DNA of 64,000 nt from Swaminathania salitolerans. GTDB lineage: Bacteria > Pseudomonadota > Alphaproteobacteria > Acetobacterales > Acetobacteraceae. A model generated the notes under the pieces. The model worked only from the letters and a program-made list of their open reading frames with translations. It had not been told where the DNA came from and did not search any database. Location of the stretch: the NCBI RefSeq assembly GCF_025994315.1, contig NZ_BAQE01000003.1. The stretch is one strand, 5' to 3'. This document shows positions 1-13,090 of the stretch, piece after piece. Position numbers and translations under genes: made by a program. Numbering within the stretch: position 1 is the stretch's first letter; every line of letters begins with the position of its first letter.

Positions 1-1439
1 TCACCGTGATCGGTGTGGGCGGTGGCGGCATGAATGCCGTCAACAACATGATCGAGATGCAGTTGCAGGGCGTCGAGTTCGTCGTGGCCAATACCGATGC
101 GCAGGCACTCGCGGGCTCCCGTGCCGAGAGACGGGTCCAGCTCGGCCCGCATCTGACCCAGGGTCTGGGCGCCGGTGCGAAACCGGAGATCGGCAAGGCT
201 GCGGCCGAAGAGGCTGCCGACGAGATCAGCCGTCACATCGACGGCGCGCATATGGTGTTCGTTACGGCCGGTATGGGCGGCGGTACGGGAACGGGCGCCG
301 CGCCGGTGATCGCGAAGATGGCGAGGGATCGCAAGATCCTGACGGTTGGCGTCGTGAGCACGCCTTTCGGCTTCGAGGGCGCGCGACGCAAGAAGATCGC
401 CGATGCCGGGATTGCCGAGCTCCAGCAATATGTCGATACGCTGATCGTGATCCCGAACCAGAATCTCTTCCGCATGGCCACCATGCACACGACGCTGCGC
501 GAAGCGTTCAAGATGGCGGACGAAGTCCTTTACATGGGCGTGCGCGGCGTGACGGATCTGATGCTGGCCCCGGGGCTCATCAATCTCGATTTCGCCGATA
601 TCCGGACCGTGATGGCCGAGATGGGCAAGGCCATGATGGGAACCGGCGAAGCCGAGGGCGAGGATCGCGCGCTCGAGGCCGCCAATCGCGCCATCTCCAA
701 TCCGCTTCTCGACGATTCGTCCATGTCGGGCGCCAAGGGCCTTCTGATCAACATCACCGGCGGTGACGATCTTACCCTTTATGAAGTCGATCAGGCTGCC
801 GAACGCATCAGGCAGGAAGTGGCCGAGGACGCGACGATCATCTGGGGGTCTGCCATCGATTCCTCTCTCAACGGTCGTATCCGCGTCTCGGTGGTTGCAA
901 CCGGAATCGACGGAAGCCGCCCCGTAAAGGCAGAGGAAACGGAAGAGCTTCCCGAATCTCCGGTCGAGGACGCACCGGTGGCTCCCGACGGGGCGGAAAT
1001 CACCCAGGGAGGCACCCAGCCGCCGTTCCAGCCCGCATCGACCTATGCCTCGGTTCCGCGTCAGCAGCCTCATTACGCCCTCGATGGCCAGAACCAGGGG
1101 AACAATCAGGGCCAGGCGCAGTCTGCCCCTTCTCCGCATTCGGTTCCGCCTCAGGCCGCCAAGAACGGCTCCGCACCCTCGCCCCGTTCGGGTCTGTTTT
1201 CCGACCAGCCCCAGCGTCAGGCACCGGAGCCCCAGAGCCAGCCGCGCAGCCTGTTCGGTATCGTGACCGGTGCGCTGCGTGGCCGTTCGTCGCAGCCCGC
1301 ACCTGCCCCTTATGAGGAACAGAGGACGGAGCCCACGGTGGTCGAGCGCGAGGAGAGCGTCAGAGGCAGCGGTCACGGCTCGGGTCATGAGCCCGGCGAC
1401 GAAAACGGACTGGATATTCCCGCCTTCCTGCGACGCTAG
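1..1439 (+). CDS. ftsZ: Cell division protein FtsZ (5' end outside window)
   Basis: Tubulin-like GTPase that polymerises into the Z-ring at midcell. The reading frame is open from the first base and begins inside the N-terminal beta strand ([10 protein letters not shown]), so roughly the first 10-20 residues lie outside the window. The tubulin signature GGGTGTGAA is present near codon 95, followed by the conserved GTPase and C-terminal domains. After about residue 310 there is a long Pro/Gln/Ser-rich linker, and the protein closes with the C-terminal peptide DIPAFLRR, which in this family binds FtsA and other partners. Upstream ftsQ-ftsA would be expected, and lpxC follows, as usual in alphaproteobacteria. 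The GTG at base 6 is an internal valine, not the start. Confidence 0.97.
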   Translation, partial: TVIGVGGGGMNAVNNMIEMQLQGVEFVVANTDAQALAGSRAERRVQLGPHLTQGLGAGAKPEIGKAAAEEAADEISRHIDGAHMVFVTAGMGGGTGTGAAPVIAKMARDRKILTVGVVSTPFGFEGARRKKIADAGIAELQQYVDTLIVIPNQNLFRMATMHTTLREAFKMADEVLYMGVRGVTDLMLAPGLINLDFADIRTVMAEMGKAMMGTGEAEGEDRALEAANRAISNPLLDDSSMSGAKGLLINITGGDDLTLYEVDQAAERIRQEVAEDATIIWGSAIDSSLNGRIRVSVVATGIDGSRPVKAEETEELPESPVEDAPVAPDGAEITQGGTQPPFQPASTYASVPRQQPHYALDGQNQGNNQGQAQSAPSPHSVPPQAAKNGSAPSPRSGLFSDQPQRQAPEPQSQPRSLFGIVTGALRGRSSQPAPAPYEEQRTEPTVVEREESVRGSGHGSGHEPGDENGLDIPAFLRR

Positions 1440-1503
1440 GCATTTGCGGGCAAGACACAGAACGAAACGATTAAAAACGTTTTGAATCATGGCCTTAGCC
1501 CGT

Positions 1504-1523
1504 AATGTTTGGCAATAAACATT
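1504..1523. promoter_or_regulatory. Perfect inverted repeat between ftsZ and lpxC
   Basis: Seven-base arms AATGTTT and AAACATT flank a six-base loop GGCAAT, in an AT-rich pocket of an otherwise GC-rich 170-bp gap. It has no T-run after it, so it is not a typical intrinsic terminator. It could be an operator or an mRNA processing hairpin ahead of lpxC. Only the symmetry is seen; the role is inferred. Confidence 0.35.
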
Positions 1524-1609
1524 GACTGGTCGGCGCGCCCGTTTCCCGGTTACTGCTTTATTCGGATACTGGACTTATAAGACCGGGCAGCAAGGAGCAT
1601 ATATCAGTC

Positions 1610-2632
1610 ATGCAGATCACGGCCGAGATTCCGTACCGCACGCCGATCGCTCCTTCCACGCCCTCTTTGCCTGCCAGATCTTCCACAGCCCTTCCGGGAC
1701 GCGCATCGCGCGCAACCCGGGTGGCAGCCTCTCACCAGACCACTCTCAACGAAGCCATCACCTGCGTCGGCACCGGGCTTCACAGCGGCGCCCAGGTCCG
1801 CATGACCCTCCATCCAGCCGAGGCAGGACACGGGATCGTGTTCCGGCGTACCGATTGCGGGGACACGCCCCTCATCCCCGCCCTTTACGACCATGTGGTC
1901 GATACGCGGCTCAGCACGGTCATCGCTCATCCCGATGCCCCGTCCATCCGTGTCGCGACCATCGAGCATCTCATGGCGGCGTTGCACGCCAACCGGGTCG
2001 ACAACGCGCTGATCGATATCGACGGCCCCGAGACTCCGGTCCTCGACGGTTCTGCTGCCGAGTTCGATTTCCTGCTCCAATGCGCCGGGTCGCGCGTGCT
2101 GGACGCGCCGCGCGCGGTTATCGAGATTCTCCGCCATGTCGTCGTCGAGGAGGCCAACGGCGCCTTCGCCGAGCTGCGCCCGGCGCGTTCGGGGCTCGCT
2201 CTCGCCATGTCCATCGATTTCGATGCCTCCGTGATCGGCCAGCAGCGTCATGCCATGCCCCTCACGCCGGAGCGTTTCAGGCAGGAGGTGAGCTTCTGCC
2301 GCACCTTCGTCGACCGGCAGGAAATCGAGGCCCTCAGAAAGATCGGCCTTGCCCGGGGAGGCTCTCTGGACAATGCGATCGTCGTCGATGGCGATGGCGT
2401 ACTCAATCCGTGCGGCCTGCGTCATCCCAAGGAATTCGTCCGCCACAAGCTGATGGACGCCGTGGGCGATCTCTATCTCGCGGGACACACGCTCCAGGCC
2501 GGATTCATGGGACATAAATCGGGTCACGGTCTCAACAACCGCCTGCTGCGCGCTGTATTCGCCTCGCAGGAGAACTGGCGTCTCGTCGGGACCGACAGGG
2601 CCGCCGCACAGACACTGGCCGTGTCGGCCTGA
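1610..2632 (+). CDS. lpxC: UDP-3-O-acyl-N-acetylglucosamine deacetylase
   Basis: Zinc-dependent deacetylase that catalyses the first committed step of lipid A synthesis in the cytoplasm. The zinc-binding and catalytic segments are all visible: IEHLMAAL near residue 120, a His/Asp pair in RHKLMDAVGDLYLAG near residue 285, and GHKSGHGLNNRLLRAV near residue 305. At 340 aa it is somewhat longer than the usual 300 or so, because about 40 poorly conserved Pro/Ser/Ala-rich residues precede the core that begins at SHQTTLNEAITCVGTGLHSG. An AAGGAG lies about 12 nt before the chosen ATG, rather far away, so a downstream GTG near 1718 remains possible. It sits between ftsZ and bamD, a normal envelope and division context. 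Confidence 0.96.
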   Translation: MQITAEIPYRTPIAPSTPSLPARSSTALPGRASRATRVAASHQTTLNEAITCVGTGLHSGAQVRMTLHPAEAGHGIVFRRTDCGDTPLIPALYDHVVDTRLSTVIAHPDAPSIRVATIEHLMAALHANRVDNALIDIDGPETPVLDGSAAEFDFLLQCAGSRVLDAPRAVIEILRHVVVEEANGAFAELRPARSGLALAMSIDFDASVIGQQRHAMPLTPERFRQEVSFCRTFVDRQEIEALRKIGLARGGSLDNAIVVDGDGVLNPCGLRHPKEFVRHKLMDAVGDLYLAGHTLQAGFMGHKSGHGLNNRLLRAVFASQENWRLVGTDRAAAQTLAVSA

Positions 2633-2710
2633 GAAACGACGCGCTTACGGGCAGGTCTTCCGCGAATGGCAAGGCATGATATAAGACGCTTCGTCAGTGG
2701 AAGAGTCGGC

Positions 2711-3589
2711 ATGCATCAGAACACAGATCCTCACGTAACTCCTGCGCGCGCAATCCAGCGTATCGGCTGCGCAATGATGGCCAGCAGTTTCCTGTTGCTG
2801 AGCGGATGTGCGCTCTTTTCCAACAAGGAACAGCCGAAAACCCCCAAGGTGGCGAGCGCCGAAACACTGTACAATTACGGCATCGATGCCCTGCACTCGA
2901 AGCGCTATACGCTGGCGAGCGGCGAATTCGAACTGCTCCAGCAGAATTATCCCTATTCCGGCTATGTCGGAAATGCGGAGCTGATGGAGGGGTACGCATA
3001 TTATCTCCAGGGCGAATATGCGTTGTCCGTGCAGCAGCTCGAACGCTATCTTCTCCTGCATCCGACGAGCCCCGACGCAGCCTATGCCTATTATCTGCGC
3101 GCGCTCTGCTATTACGAGCAGATCGCCGAGGTCCAGCGCGACCAGCAGGGAACCGTCGAGGCCCTGAACGCCCTCGAGGAGGTCGTGACCCGCTTCCCGC
3201 AGACGGCCTATGCCCGCGATGCGCAGCTCAAGATCGATCTCTGCCGCGATCATCTCGCGGGCAAGGAAATGCTGGTCGGGCGCTATTACCAGCAGCAGCA
3301 TATCTACGAGGCCGCACTCGGACGCTATCAGCGCGTGGTGCAGGACTTCCAGACGACCAATCACGTGGCCGAGGCGCTCGAACGACTGGTCGAGGTGGAT
3401 CTCGAACTCGGCCTCGTCGACGAGGCGCGCAAGAATGCCGCTGTTCTCGGATATAACTATCCCGACAGCCAGTGGTATCGTTACAGCTACAATATCCTCC
3501 GCAATCACGGCCTCCTGCCCGATCACAGCGTCAAGCCCACCTCGAAGCAACGGGGATTTTTCGGGCGCATGTGGCACGCCGTTTTCTGA
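2711..3589 (+). CDS. bamD: Outer membrane assembly lipoprotein BamD (ComL)
   Basis: Essential lipoprotein of the BAM complex, which inserts beta-barrel proteins into the outer membrane. With the ATG at 2711 the protein has 292 aa and an N-terminal lipoprotein signal ending in the lipobox LSGC (Cys33). The mature part consists of TPR-like helical repeats (GIDALHSKRYTLASGEFELL, ELMEGYAYYLQGEYALSV, then AYYLRALCYYEQIAEVQRDQ), typical of BamD. An upstream in-frame ATG at 2666 would add 15 residues, but GGAAGAG five bases before 2711 is the better ribosome site. The gene lies between lpxC and recN, as in many alphaproteobacteria. Confidence 0.94.
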   Translation: MHQNTDPHVTPARAIQRIGCAMMASSFLLLSGCALFSNKEQPKTPKVASAETLYNYGIDALHSKRYTLASGEFELLQQNYPYSGYVGNAELMEGYAYYLQGEYALSVQQLERYLLLHPTSPDAAYAYYLRALCYYEQIAEVQRDQQGTVEALNALEEVVTRFPQTAYARDAQLKIDLCRDHLAGKEMLVGRYYQQQHIYEAALGRYQRVVQDFQTTNHVAEALERLVEVDLELGLVDEARKNAAVLGYNYPDSQWYRYSYNILRNHGLLPDHSVKPTSKQRGFFGRMWHAVF

Positions 3590-3605
3590 GCGTTCCGACG
3601 CTTTT
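3589..3605 (+). terminator. Weak hairpin with short T-run after bamD
   Basis: AGCGT-TCCG-ACGCT forms a five-base stem with a tetraloop, followed by TTT, and begins on the last base of the bamD stop codon. The stem is short for an intrinsic terminator, so read-through into recN is plausible. Confidence 0.25.
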
Positions 3606-3667
3606 CCGCCGGAGCGCCGGAGCGCGCCCGGCGTAATCTCCGGCCGGACCCTGCAGGACCCCAGATC

Positions 3668-7446
<3,779 letters not shown>

Positions 7447-7653
7447 CGACCCCAACCCGGGAGACACCGGATCCGCAGCCGGAACATGCCCGATCGGAAC
7501 CTGCCCGTTCCGGGGCCGGGCGCATCGCTCCGGCGCGGCGGGTTCACGGAAATGCCGCAGCGCGACCAGGGTATCCGGTCGGGAATACTGGCGCAGCGGA
7601 GATGAGGCGACTACAAGAAGGGCAATGAGCCTCTCTTTTCTTCTCCATCCGGG

Positions 7654-9012
7654 ATGTCCGCGATGACATTGCTGCTTCTCGGGCTGGTTGCCATGGTGGC
7701 GGCCATCGCCGTCTCCATCCTGATATCGCTTTCCGAAATCTCTTTCGCCGCGGCGCGCGATATCCGGCTCCGGGCTCTGGCGGAGCAGGGAGACAGCCGC
7801 GCAAGCGCCTTCCTCAGGCTGCGCCGCAACAGCGGTCAGGTCATTACCGTTCTCCAGATCTGCCTCAACGCGGTCGGCATTCTTGGCGGCGTGATCTCGA
7901 GCGAGCTGCTCACCCCGGCCTTTACCCATGCCCTGATCGAAGCGGGGCTCGCCCCCGCGATTGCAGGCAAGACGGCGGCGGCTCTCGCCTTTATCGTCGT
8001 CACCGGGCTGTTCGTGCTCTTCGCCGATCTGCTGCCCAAGCGTATCGCCCTGAACAATCCCGATCGCGTGGCCCTGCGCGTGGCCTGGTTTCTTTCGGCG
8101 GCGCTGCGTCTTCTCTATCCGGTCGTCTGGATCTTCTCGATCGTGTCCGACTGGCTCCTGTCCCTCCTGCGCATTCCCGCGGCCTCGACGGTCGAACCCG
8201 TCACGCCTGAGGATCTGAATGCGATGCTCGCCGCGGGAACGGCATCGGGCGTGCTGCAGGAGAAGGAGCATCAGCTCATCCAGAACGTTCTGGCGCTTCA
8301 GGATCGCTCCGTCACCTCCGCCATGACCCCACGCGACGAGATCGTCTATCTGGACATGCAGGAGAGCCTCGACTCCCAGCGGGACAAGGTGAGGATACGC
8401 CCCTATTCCCGATATCCGCTCTGCGATGGCGGGCTGGATCACGTCATCGGCTCGATCCGCGCCGAGGATGTGCTCGTTGCCGTGGTGGACGAAGTTCCCC
8501 CCGATGCCGATCCGAGCCAGCCGATAAGCAGCCAGATCTTCCGTATGCGGCGGGACGTGCTCTCCCTGCCCGACACGCTCAATCTCTGGGATACGCTCGC
8601 GCAGTTCGACACCCATGGCGCGGGCTTCGCGCTCATCGTCAACGAATACGGTCTCGTCGTCGGGCTGATCACCTTCAAGGACATCATGGGCGCCCTGATG
8701 GACGGGCTGGCAAGCCCCTTCGAGGAGCAGGCCATCGTTCGTCGCGATGCCAATTCCTGGCTGATCGACGGTGCGGCGCCCATTGGCGATGTGACCCGCG
8801 AGCTCGATATCGCCCTCGATGCGGACAGGGACCTGTTTCACACGATCGGAGGTTTCGTCATGCATCGTCTGCGTCGCATGGCACGCAAGGCCGATCGCGT
8901 GGAGGCGGCCGGCTACCGTTTCGAGGTGGTCGATGTCGACGGCTTCCGGATCAACCAGCTTCTCGTCTCGCGCCTGCCCGGGACGGTCGGCGAGAAAATT
9001 CCCGGGCCGTAA
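7654..9012 (+). CDS. CNNM/CBS-domain membrane protein (CorC/HlyC-like)
   Basis: Inner-membrane protein of the family formerly called hemolysin-related or UPF0053. Its 452 aa show an N-terminal CNNM transmembrane domain (hydrophobic segments near 5-25, 65-90, 105-125, 140-165), two CBS-type segments (SVTSAMTPRDEIVYLDM near 220; SLPDTLNLWDTLAQFDTHGAGFALIVNEYG near 305-335), and a C-terminal transporter-associated domain ending at about residue 445. Relatives have been linked to Mg2+/Co2+ homeostasis; substrate is not shown by sequence. A second ATG at 7663 could be used instead. It stands alone after ligA with no clear operon partner. Confidence 0.88.
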   Translation: MSAMTLLLLGLVAMVAAIAVSILISLSEISFAAARDIRLRALAEQGDSRASAFLRLRRNSGQVITVLQICLNAVGILGGVISSELLTPAFTHALIEAGLAPAIAGKTAAALAFIVVTGLFVLFADLLPKRIALNNPDRVALRVAWFLSAALRLLYPVVWIFSIVSDWLLSLLRIPAASTVEPVTPEDLNAMLAAGTASGVLQEKEHQLIQNVLALQDRSVTSAMTPRDEIVYLDMQESLDSQRDKVRIRPYSRYPLCDGGLDHVIGSIRAEDVLVAVVDEVPPDADPSQPISSQIFRMRRDVLSLPDTLNLWDTLAQFDTHGAGFALIVNEYGLVVGLITFKDIMGALMDGLASPFEEQAIVRRDANSWLIDGAAPIGDVTRELDIALDADRDLFHTIGGFVMHRLRRMARKADRVEAAGYRFEVVDVDGFRINQLLVSRLPGTVGEKIPGP

Positions 9013-9113
9013 CTGACAAAACGTTACTCTCCCGCCCTGCCATCAACCTTTCCTTGACCTTTCGGCCCCGCCCGGCGTTCCTGTGACGATCACGCGAAAC
9101 CGGATGGAGCGGA

Positions 9114-11195
9114 ATGACGGAAGGGGTGCAAATGCGCGCGCGCTGGTGGCCGCTGCCGAGCGATCTGCCGGCCCCCCCTTTCCAGCCGGGATGGATCGGT
9201 TTTTCGCTGCGTACCTGGGCTGCGGTCTGTCTCGCTCTCGCCACGGCCTTCTGGTCCCAGCTCGACTCTCCTGCCGGGGCGGCCGTCACGGTCATGATCA
9301 TCGCCCAGCCCCTCAGGGGGCAGGCGCTCTCCAAGGCGATGTACCGCCTCATCGGGACGGCGCTCGGTGTCGCGGTGTCCATTGTCCTGATCGCGACCTT
9401 CAGCCAGGATCGGGGCATGTTGCTCGGGGGCTGTGCGCTCTGGCTCGCAGGCTGCACCTATGTCGGCACGCTCGAGCGGCATTTCCGCTCCTATGGCGCG
9501 CTGCTCGCCGGATATACGGTCGGACTGGTCGCCATCAATGTCATCGATACGCCCCAGACGGTTTTCGATGTTGCCCTCTCACGCGCGAGCTGCGTGGCCA
9601 TCGGCATCGCTTCGGTCGCTCTGGTGAACATGCTCACCGGCTCGCCCAGGGCGTGGCAGAAACTTGCGGATAATCTCGAGGCAAAGGCGGGCAAGGTCAG
9701 ACAGCTCGGTCGCAAGGCGATGGAGGGCGCTGCCATCGCCGATGCCATGGAGACGACGGCGCTTGCCAGCGAGGTCCTCTCGCTTTCCGCCCAGATCAGT
9801 TACGCACGCACCGAAATCGACCGGAGCACGCGCCGCATGGCGGGCGCGAGACTTGCAATCATCGGCATGCTGACCGTGCTCGGGGCGAGCCGGTCTCTTG
9901 CCCATATTCTCCGGAACAAAGCCGTATCCGGTCTCGCCAGACGCCATGTTCTCGCCTGGCACGAAAAGCGTGACGAAGGATTCGACCGGTTCGAAACCGT
10001 CCGCTCCGTGCTCGAACGGATGCGCGAAGAAGATCCCGCCTATCGTCTGACGCCCGTGGACGCCCATTATCTGGAACGCGCTGCGGTGATGCTCAGCAAT
10101 CGTCTGCATATCAGCACAGGCACGAGGACGCTCCAGCACGCGACCCCGGCTGGAAAAGCGCTCAGGCTCGCCCGTATCGCGCAGCATCCCGACCATGTCG
10201 CGGCCTTCGTCAATGCGATGCGGGTCCTGATCGGGTTCTCGATCACGGCGGGTCTGTGTATCGCCTGTGGCCTTCCGGCCTCGATGACCGCTTTGTCGCA
10301 GGCGGCGCTGATCCTGACGCTTGCCTCGACCTCGGCCGATACGTCGCAATTCGGCATGGGGGCAATTCTCGGACTTTCCCTCGCAGTGGGCGTCGCTATC
10401 GGCATGAATTACTGGGTCCTGCCCTATGTCGCGGCCTTCGGCGCCCTTTCCCTCGTCTTTCTGCCCCACACGGTCTTTGCGTGCCTCATGCTCATGAACG
10501 CGCGCACGAGCGCGATGGGCTTCAATTACGGGGCGTTCTTTCCGGTCATTCTGGGTCTCGGCAATCATCACGAATACGATCCGTCCGCGTTCATCTCCAG
10601 AAACCTTTTCTATCTCCTCTCGGGGGTGGTCTCCTTCGTCATCCTCGTTCTCCTGTTTCCACCCACACCCGCGCATAGGCGGTTTCGTATCGCCGCCGCC
10701 ATCGGCCGGGATTTCGAGAGACAGATGGAAGGAAAGGGCCTGCCCGCCGGCGCCACGCTTCTGACGCGCAAATATGACCGTCTGACCCAGCTTCTCGACT
10801 GGACCAACCGGCTCAGATCGGGGCGCCCCGTCAATCGCCATGTCTTCGACCGGCTGGTCATGCTGGAAGATCTCACTTCCACCCTGGCGCGGCTCCACCA
10901 TTATCTCGATCAGGCACGCGACTGCCCGGAGCTCGCATCGCTTTCGGACCAGGCAAGCCGCGTCATGAAGACGGCGTCGCTCGACGCGCTGCAGGAGACC
11001 CTCGCCCGGTTCGCCTCCCGTTTTCTTGCCCGGGCAGACGAAGCCCCGCCACAGGCATGCGCCGTTGCCGTTCTCTGCGCGGGGAGCCTGGAGGCAGTTC
11101 GCGAGACGCTCGGCGAGAACCGTTCGACCCTGCGTCATTTCGGGCTGGCCCGGCCCCGCTGGGCGAACCGGGCCGGCCGGGAGACGCAGGGATGA
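9114..11195 (+). CDS. FUSC-family efflux pump (AaeB-like)
   Basis: Inner-membrane transporter of the aromatic acid exporter type. Its 693 aa contain two clusters of membrane segments (residues about 35-170 and 370-520), each followed by a soluble stretch, the repeated layout of FUSC proteins such as AaeB. The downstream neighbours are a DUF1656 peptide and a HlyD-like adaptor, which together form the AaeB-AaeX-AaeA arrangement. Its stop overlaps the next start as ATGA. A second in-frame ATG at 9132, with GGGG about seven bases upstream, is an equally good start. Substrate is unknown; in E. coli the system exports hydroxybenzoate-type acids. Confidence 0.85.
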   Translation: MTEGVQMRARWWPLPSDLPAPPFQPGWIGFSLRTWAAVCLALATAFWSQLDSPAGAAVTVMIIAQPLRGQALSKAMYRLIGTALGVAVSIVLIATFSQDRGMLLGGCALWLAGCTYVGTLERHFRSYGALLAGYTVGLVAINVIDTPQTVFDVALSRASCVAIGIASVALVNMLTGSPRAWQKLADNLEAKAGKVRQLGRKAMEGAAIADAMETTALASEVLSLSAQISYARTEIDRSTRRMAGARLAIIGMLTVLGASRSLAHILRNKAVSGLARRHVLAWHEKRDEGFDRFETVRSVLERMREEDPAYRLTPVDAHYLERAAVMLSNRLHISTGTRTLQHATPAGKALRLARIAQHPDHVAAFVNAMRVLIGFSITAGLCIACGLPASMTALSQAALILTLASTSADTSQFGMGAILGLSLAVGVAIGMNYWVLPYVAAFGALSLVFLPHTVFACLMLMNARTSAMGFNYGAFFPVILGLGNHHEYDPSAFISRNLFYLLSGVVSFVILVLLFPPTPAHRRFRIAAAIGRDFERQMEGKGLPAGATLLTRKYDRLTQLLDWTNRLRSGRPVNRHVFDRLVMLEDLTSTLARLHHYLDQARDCPELASLSDQASRVMKTASLDALQETLARFASRFLARADEAPPQACAVAVLCAGSLEAVRETLGENRSTLRHFGLARPRWANRAGRETQG

Positions 11196-11386
11196 GTAAT
11201 GTCATCGATATCGAGGGCGTTCTGATCTCGGCCTTCGTCGCCAATCTGTTTCTCGCGCTCCTGACCCTGGCCGTGATCCGGTGGAGCTTCGGCCGGCTCG
11301 ATCTCTGGCGCTTCTTCTGGAATCCGCCGCTCGCGCAATTCGGCCTTCTGGTCTGCCTGCTCGGTCTGTACACCTGGTTGTTGTGA
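11192..11386 (+). CDS. DUF1656 small membrane protein (AaeX-like)
   Basis: A 64-aa protein with two hydrophobic helices (VLISAFVANLFLALLTLAVI and LAQFGLLVCLLGLYTWLL) joined by a basic loop containing SFGRLDLWRFFWNPPL. This is the DUF1656 pattern of the small subunit found between FUSC pumps and their membrane-fusion proteins. Its start overlaps the pump stop by four bases, so stoichiometric co-translation is likely. The exact role of DUF1656 peptides is not established. Confidence 0.9.
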   Translation: MSNVIDIEGVLISAFVANLFLALLTLAVIRWSFGRLDLWRFFWNPPLAQFGLLVCLLGLYTWLL

Positions 11387-11398
11387 AAGAACCCCGTC

Positions 11399-12346
11399 TT
11401 GCTCGCTCGCGCTTCGCGTTTCATCCGGTTACTGATCACGCTCTCCGTTCTGCTGGTGGCGGGCGTCGTCATCGTGATTCTCTGGGATTACTACACCGCC
11501 GCACCATGGACCCGTAACGGGCAGGTGCGTGCCCAGGTGGTGAACATGGCGCCCCGGGTTACCGGCGAAATCGTCTCGGTGCGCGTGCATGACAACCAGT
11601 TCGTCCATCGTGGCGACGTGCTGTATGTGATCGATCCGTTCGACTTCAATGTCCGTGTGGCCTCGGCGGAGGCAACCGTCGCCGAGCGCAAGGCCGATCT
11701 CGACTTCCGCACCTCCCAGTTCCGCAGGCGACGGGCGATCCCCGGCGTTGCGGTATCGGGAGAGGAAAAGCAGCAATACGAGGCCGCCGCGGCACAGGCA
11801 AAAGCCCAGTTCGACGCAGCAAAGGCAGAGCTGCGTCAGGCGCGCATCAACCTGCAGCGCACGGTCGTGCGGAGCTCTCTGGATGGATATGTCACCAATC
11901 TGATGATGCGCCCGGGCGATTTCGCAACCGCAGGCCACGTCAACATCCAGATCATCGACTCCGCTTCCTACTGGGTCGATGGCTATTTCGAGGAAACGAA
12001 GGTCCATAATATCGAGGTCGGCGACAGGGTCCGCATGGATCTCATGGGCGCACACACCCCGATCTTCGGTCATGTCGAGAGCATCACCCGCGGTATCTCG
12101 AGCATGAATGCCTCGACCGCGACACAGGGCCTGCCTTCAGTGGACCCCGTCTATACCTGGGTCCGGCTGGCGCAGCGTATTCCGGTACGGGTCCATATCG
12201 ACACCCTGCCTCCCTCGGTTCACCTTGCGGCTGGCATGACGGCGACGGTCACGATAGTCTCCGAAAATGGCCATCGCAGGCATATGTCAGCCGGAGAAGC
12301 CCTGCATCATTTCGGCGACGACATGGCGCATGTGTTCGGTCACTGA
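11399..12346 (+). CDS. HlyD-family periplasmic adaptor (AaeA-like)
   Basis: Membrane-fusion protein that would link the FUSC pump to an outer-membrane channel. One N-terminal membrane anchor (about residues 9-30) is followed by a lipoyl/biotinyl half (GEIVSVRVHDNQFVHRGDVL), a short helical hairpin rich in Ala/Glu/Lys (residues about 85-150), the second lipoyl half (LDGYVTNLMMRPGDFA) and a beta-barrel domain (YWVDGYFEETKVHNIEVGDRV). Length 315 aa is like AaeA. The frame has no ATG near the N-terminus, so the start is the TTG at 11399, 12 nt after the DUF1656 stop; the GTG at 11383 is out of frame. Confidence 0.88.
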   Translation: MLARASRFIRLLITLSVLLVAGVVIVILWDYYTAAPWTRNGQVRAQVVNMAPRVTGEIVSVRVHDNQFVHRGDVLYVIDPFDFNVRVASAEATVAERKADLDFRTSQFRRRRAIPGVAVSGEEKQQYEAAAAQAKAQFDAAKAELRQARINLQRTVVRSSLDGYVTNLMMRPGDFATAGHVNIQIIDSASYWVDGYFEETKVHNIEVGDRVRMDLMGAHTPIFGHVESITRGISSMNASTATQGLPSVDPVYTWVRLAQRIPVRVHIDTLPPSVHLAAGMTATVTIVSENGHRRHMSAGEALHHFGDDMAHVFGH

Positions 12347-12423
12347 TCCATCGTCGAGGCGTCACCGGGCCACCACCGGGCCCTTCCTGTCACTCTCCTC
12401 CCGCCCTTCTTCCGGAGCCGTTC

Positions 12424-12996
12424 TTGACCGATCTTTCCCGCGTTGCGCTCCTCGTCATCGATGTCCAGAACGATTTCCTGCCCGGGGGCGCCCTCGCCAT
12501 CCCCGACGCTGACTCGATCCTCGCCCCCGTCAACGCGCTCATGGCCTTGCCCTTTGCCGCAATCGTCGCCAGCCGCGACTGGCATCCCCCGCTTCATGTC
12601 TCGTTCCAGCCCGAAGGCGGCCCCTGGCCCGTGCATTGCGTTGCAGGCACGAAAGGCGCCGCCTTCCCTCCCGCGCTGGAGCGGAGCCGGCTGACCCATA
12701 TCGTGCACAAGGGCCTCGATCCGCAGTGCGATTCCTATTCGGCGTTCTTCGACAATGCCCGCCGCCACCGGACCGGCCTCGAGGGCTTGCTGCGCGATCT
12801 GGACATCACGCGGGTGGTTCTGTGCGGACTGGCGCTGGATGTCTGTGTCGCCGCCACCGCAATGGACGCGGTCGGATGCGGCTTCGGGGCGTCCATCGTC
12901 CTTCCCGCCTGCCGGGCCGTCCGACCGGATACCGGGGCCTGCCTGTCCATGCTCCGGAAGCACGGAATCGGACTCGGGACGACCCTCGCGCCCTGA
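12424..12996 (+). CDS. pncA: Nicotinamidase
   Basis: Cytoplasmic amidohydrolase converting nicotinamide to nicotinate for NAD salvage. The catalytic triad is complete: Asp13 in VIDVQNDF, Lys96 in VHKGLD and Cys141 in ALDVCVAATA. The metal site Asp52/His54/His71 is also present (SRDWHPP and VHCVAGT). The start is a TTG, with GGAG six bases upstream; no ATG is available before the first conserved strand. Length 190 aa is normal. It follows the efflux genes by 77 bp, with no functional link visible. Confidence 0.93.
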   Translation: MTDLSRVALLVIDVQNDFLPGGALAIPDADSILAPVNALMALPFAAIVASRDWHPPLHVSFQPEGGPWPVHCVAGTKGAAFPPALERSRLTHIVHKGLDPQCDSYSAFFDNARRHRTGLEGLLRDLDITRVVLCGLALDVCVAATAMDAVGCGFGASIVLPACRAVRPDTGACLSMLRKHGIGLGTTLAP

Positions 12997-13090
12997 TCGA
13001 CCGCGCCCGGCAAGAGGGGCGCGTCGACATGGGCTGGACATCGGAAGCAACGCACCCGGAACGGTGCATCGAAGCTGCGGGATTCTTTTC

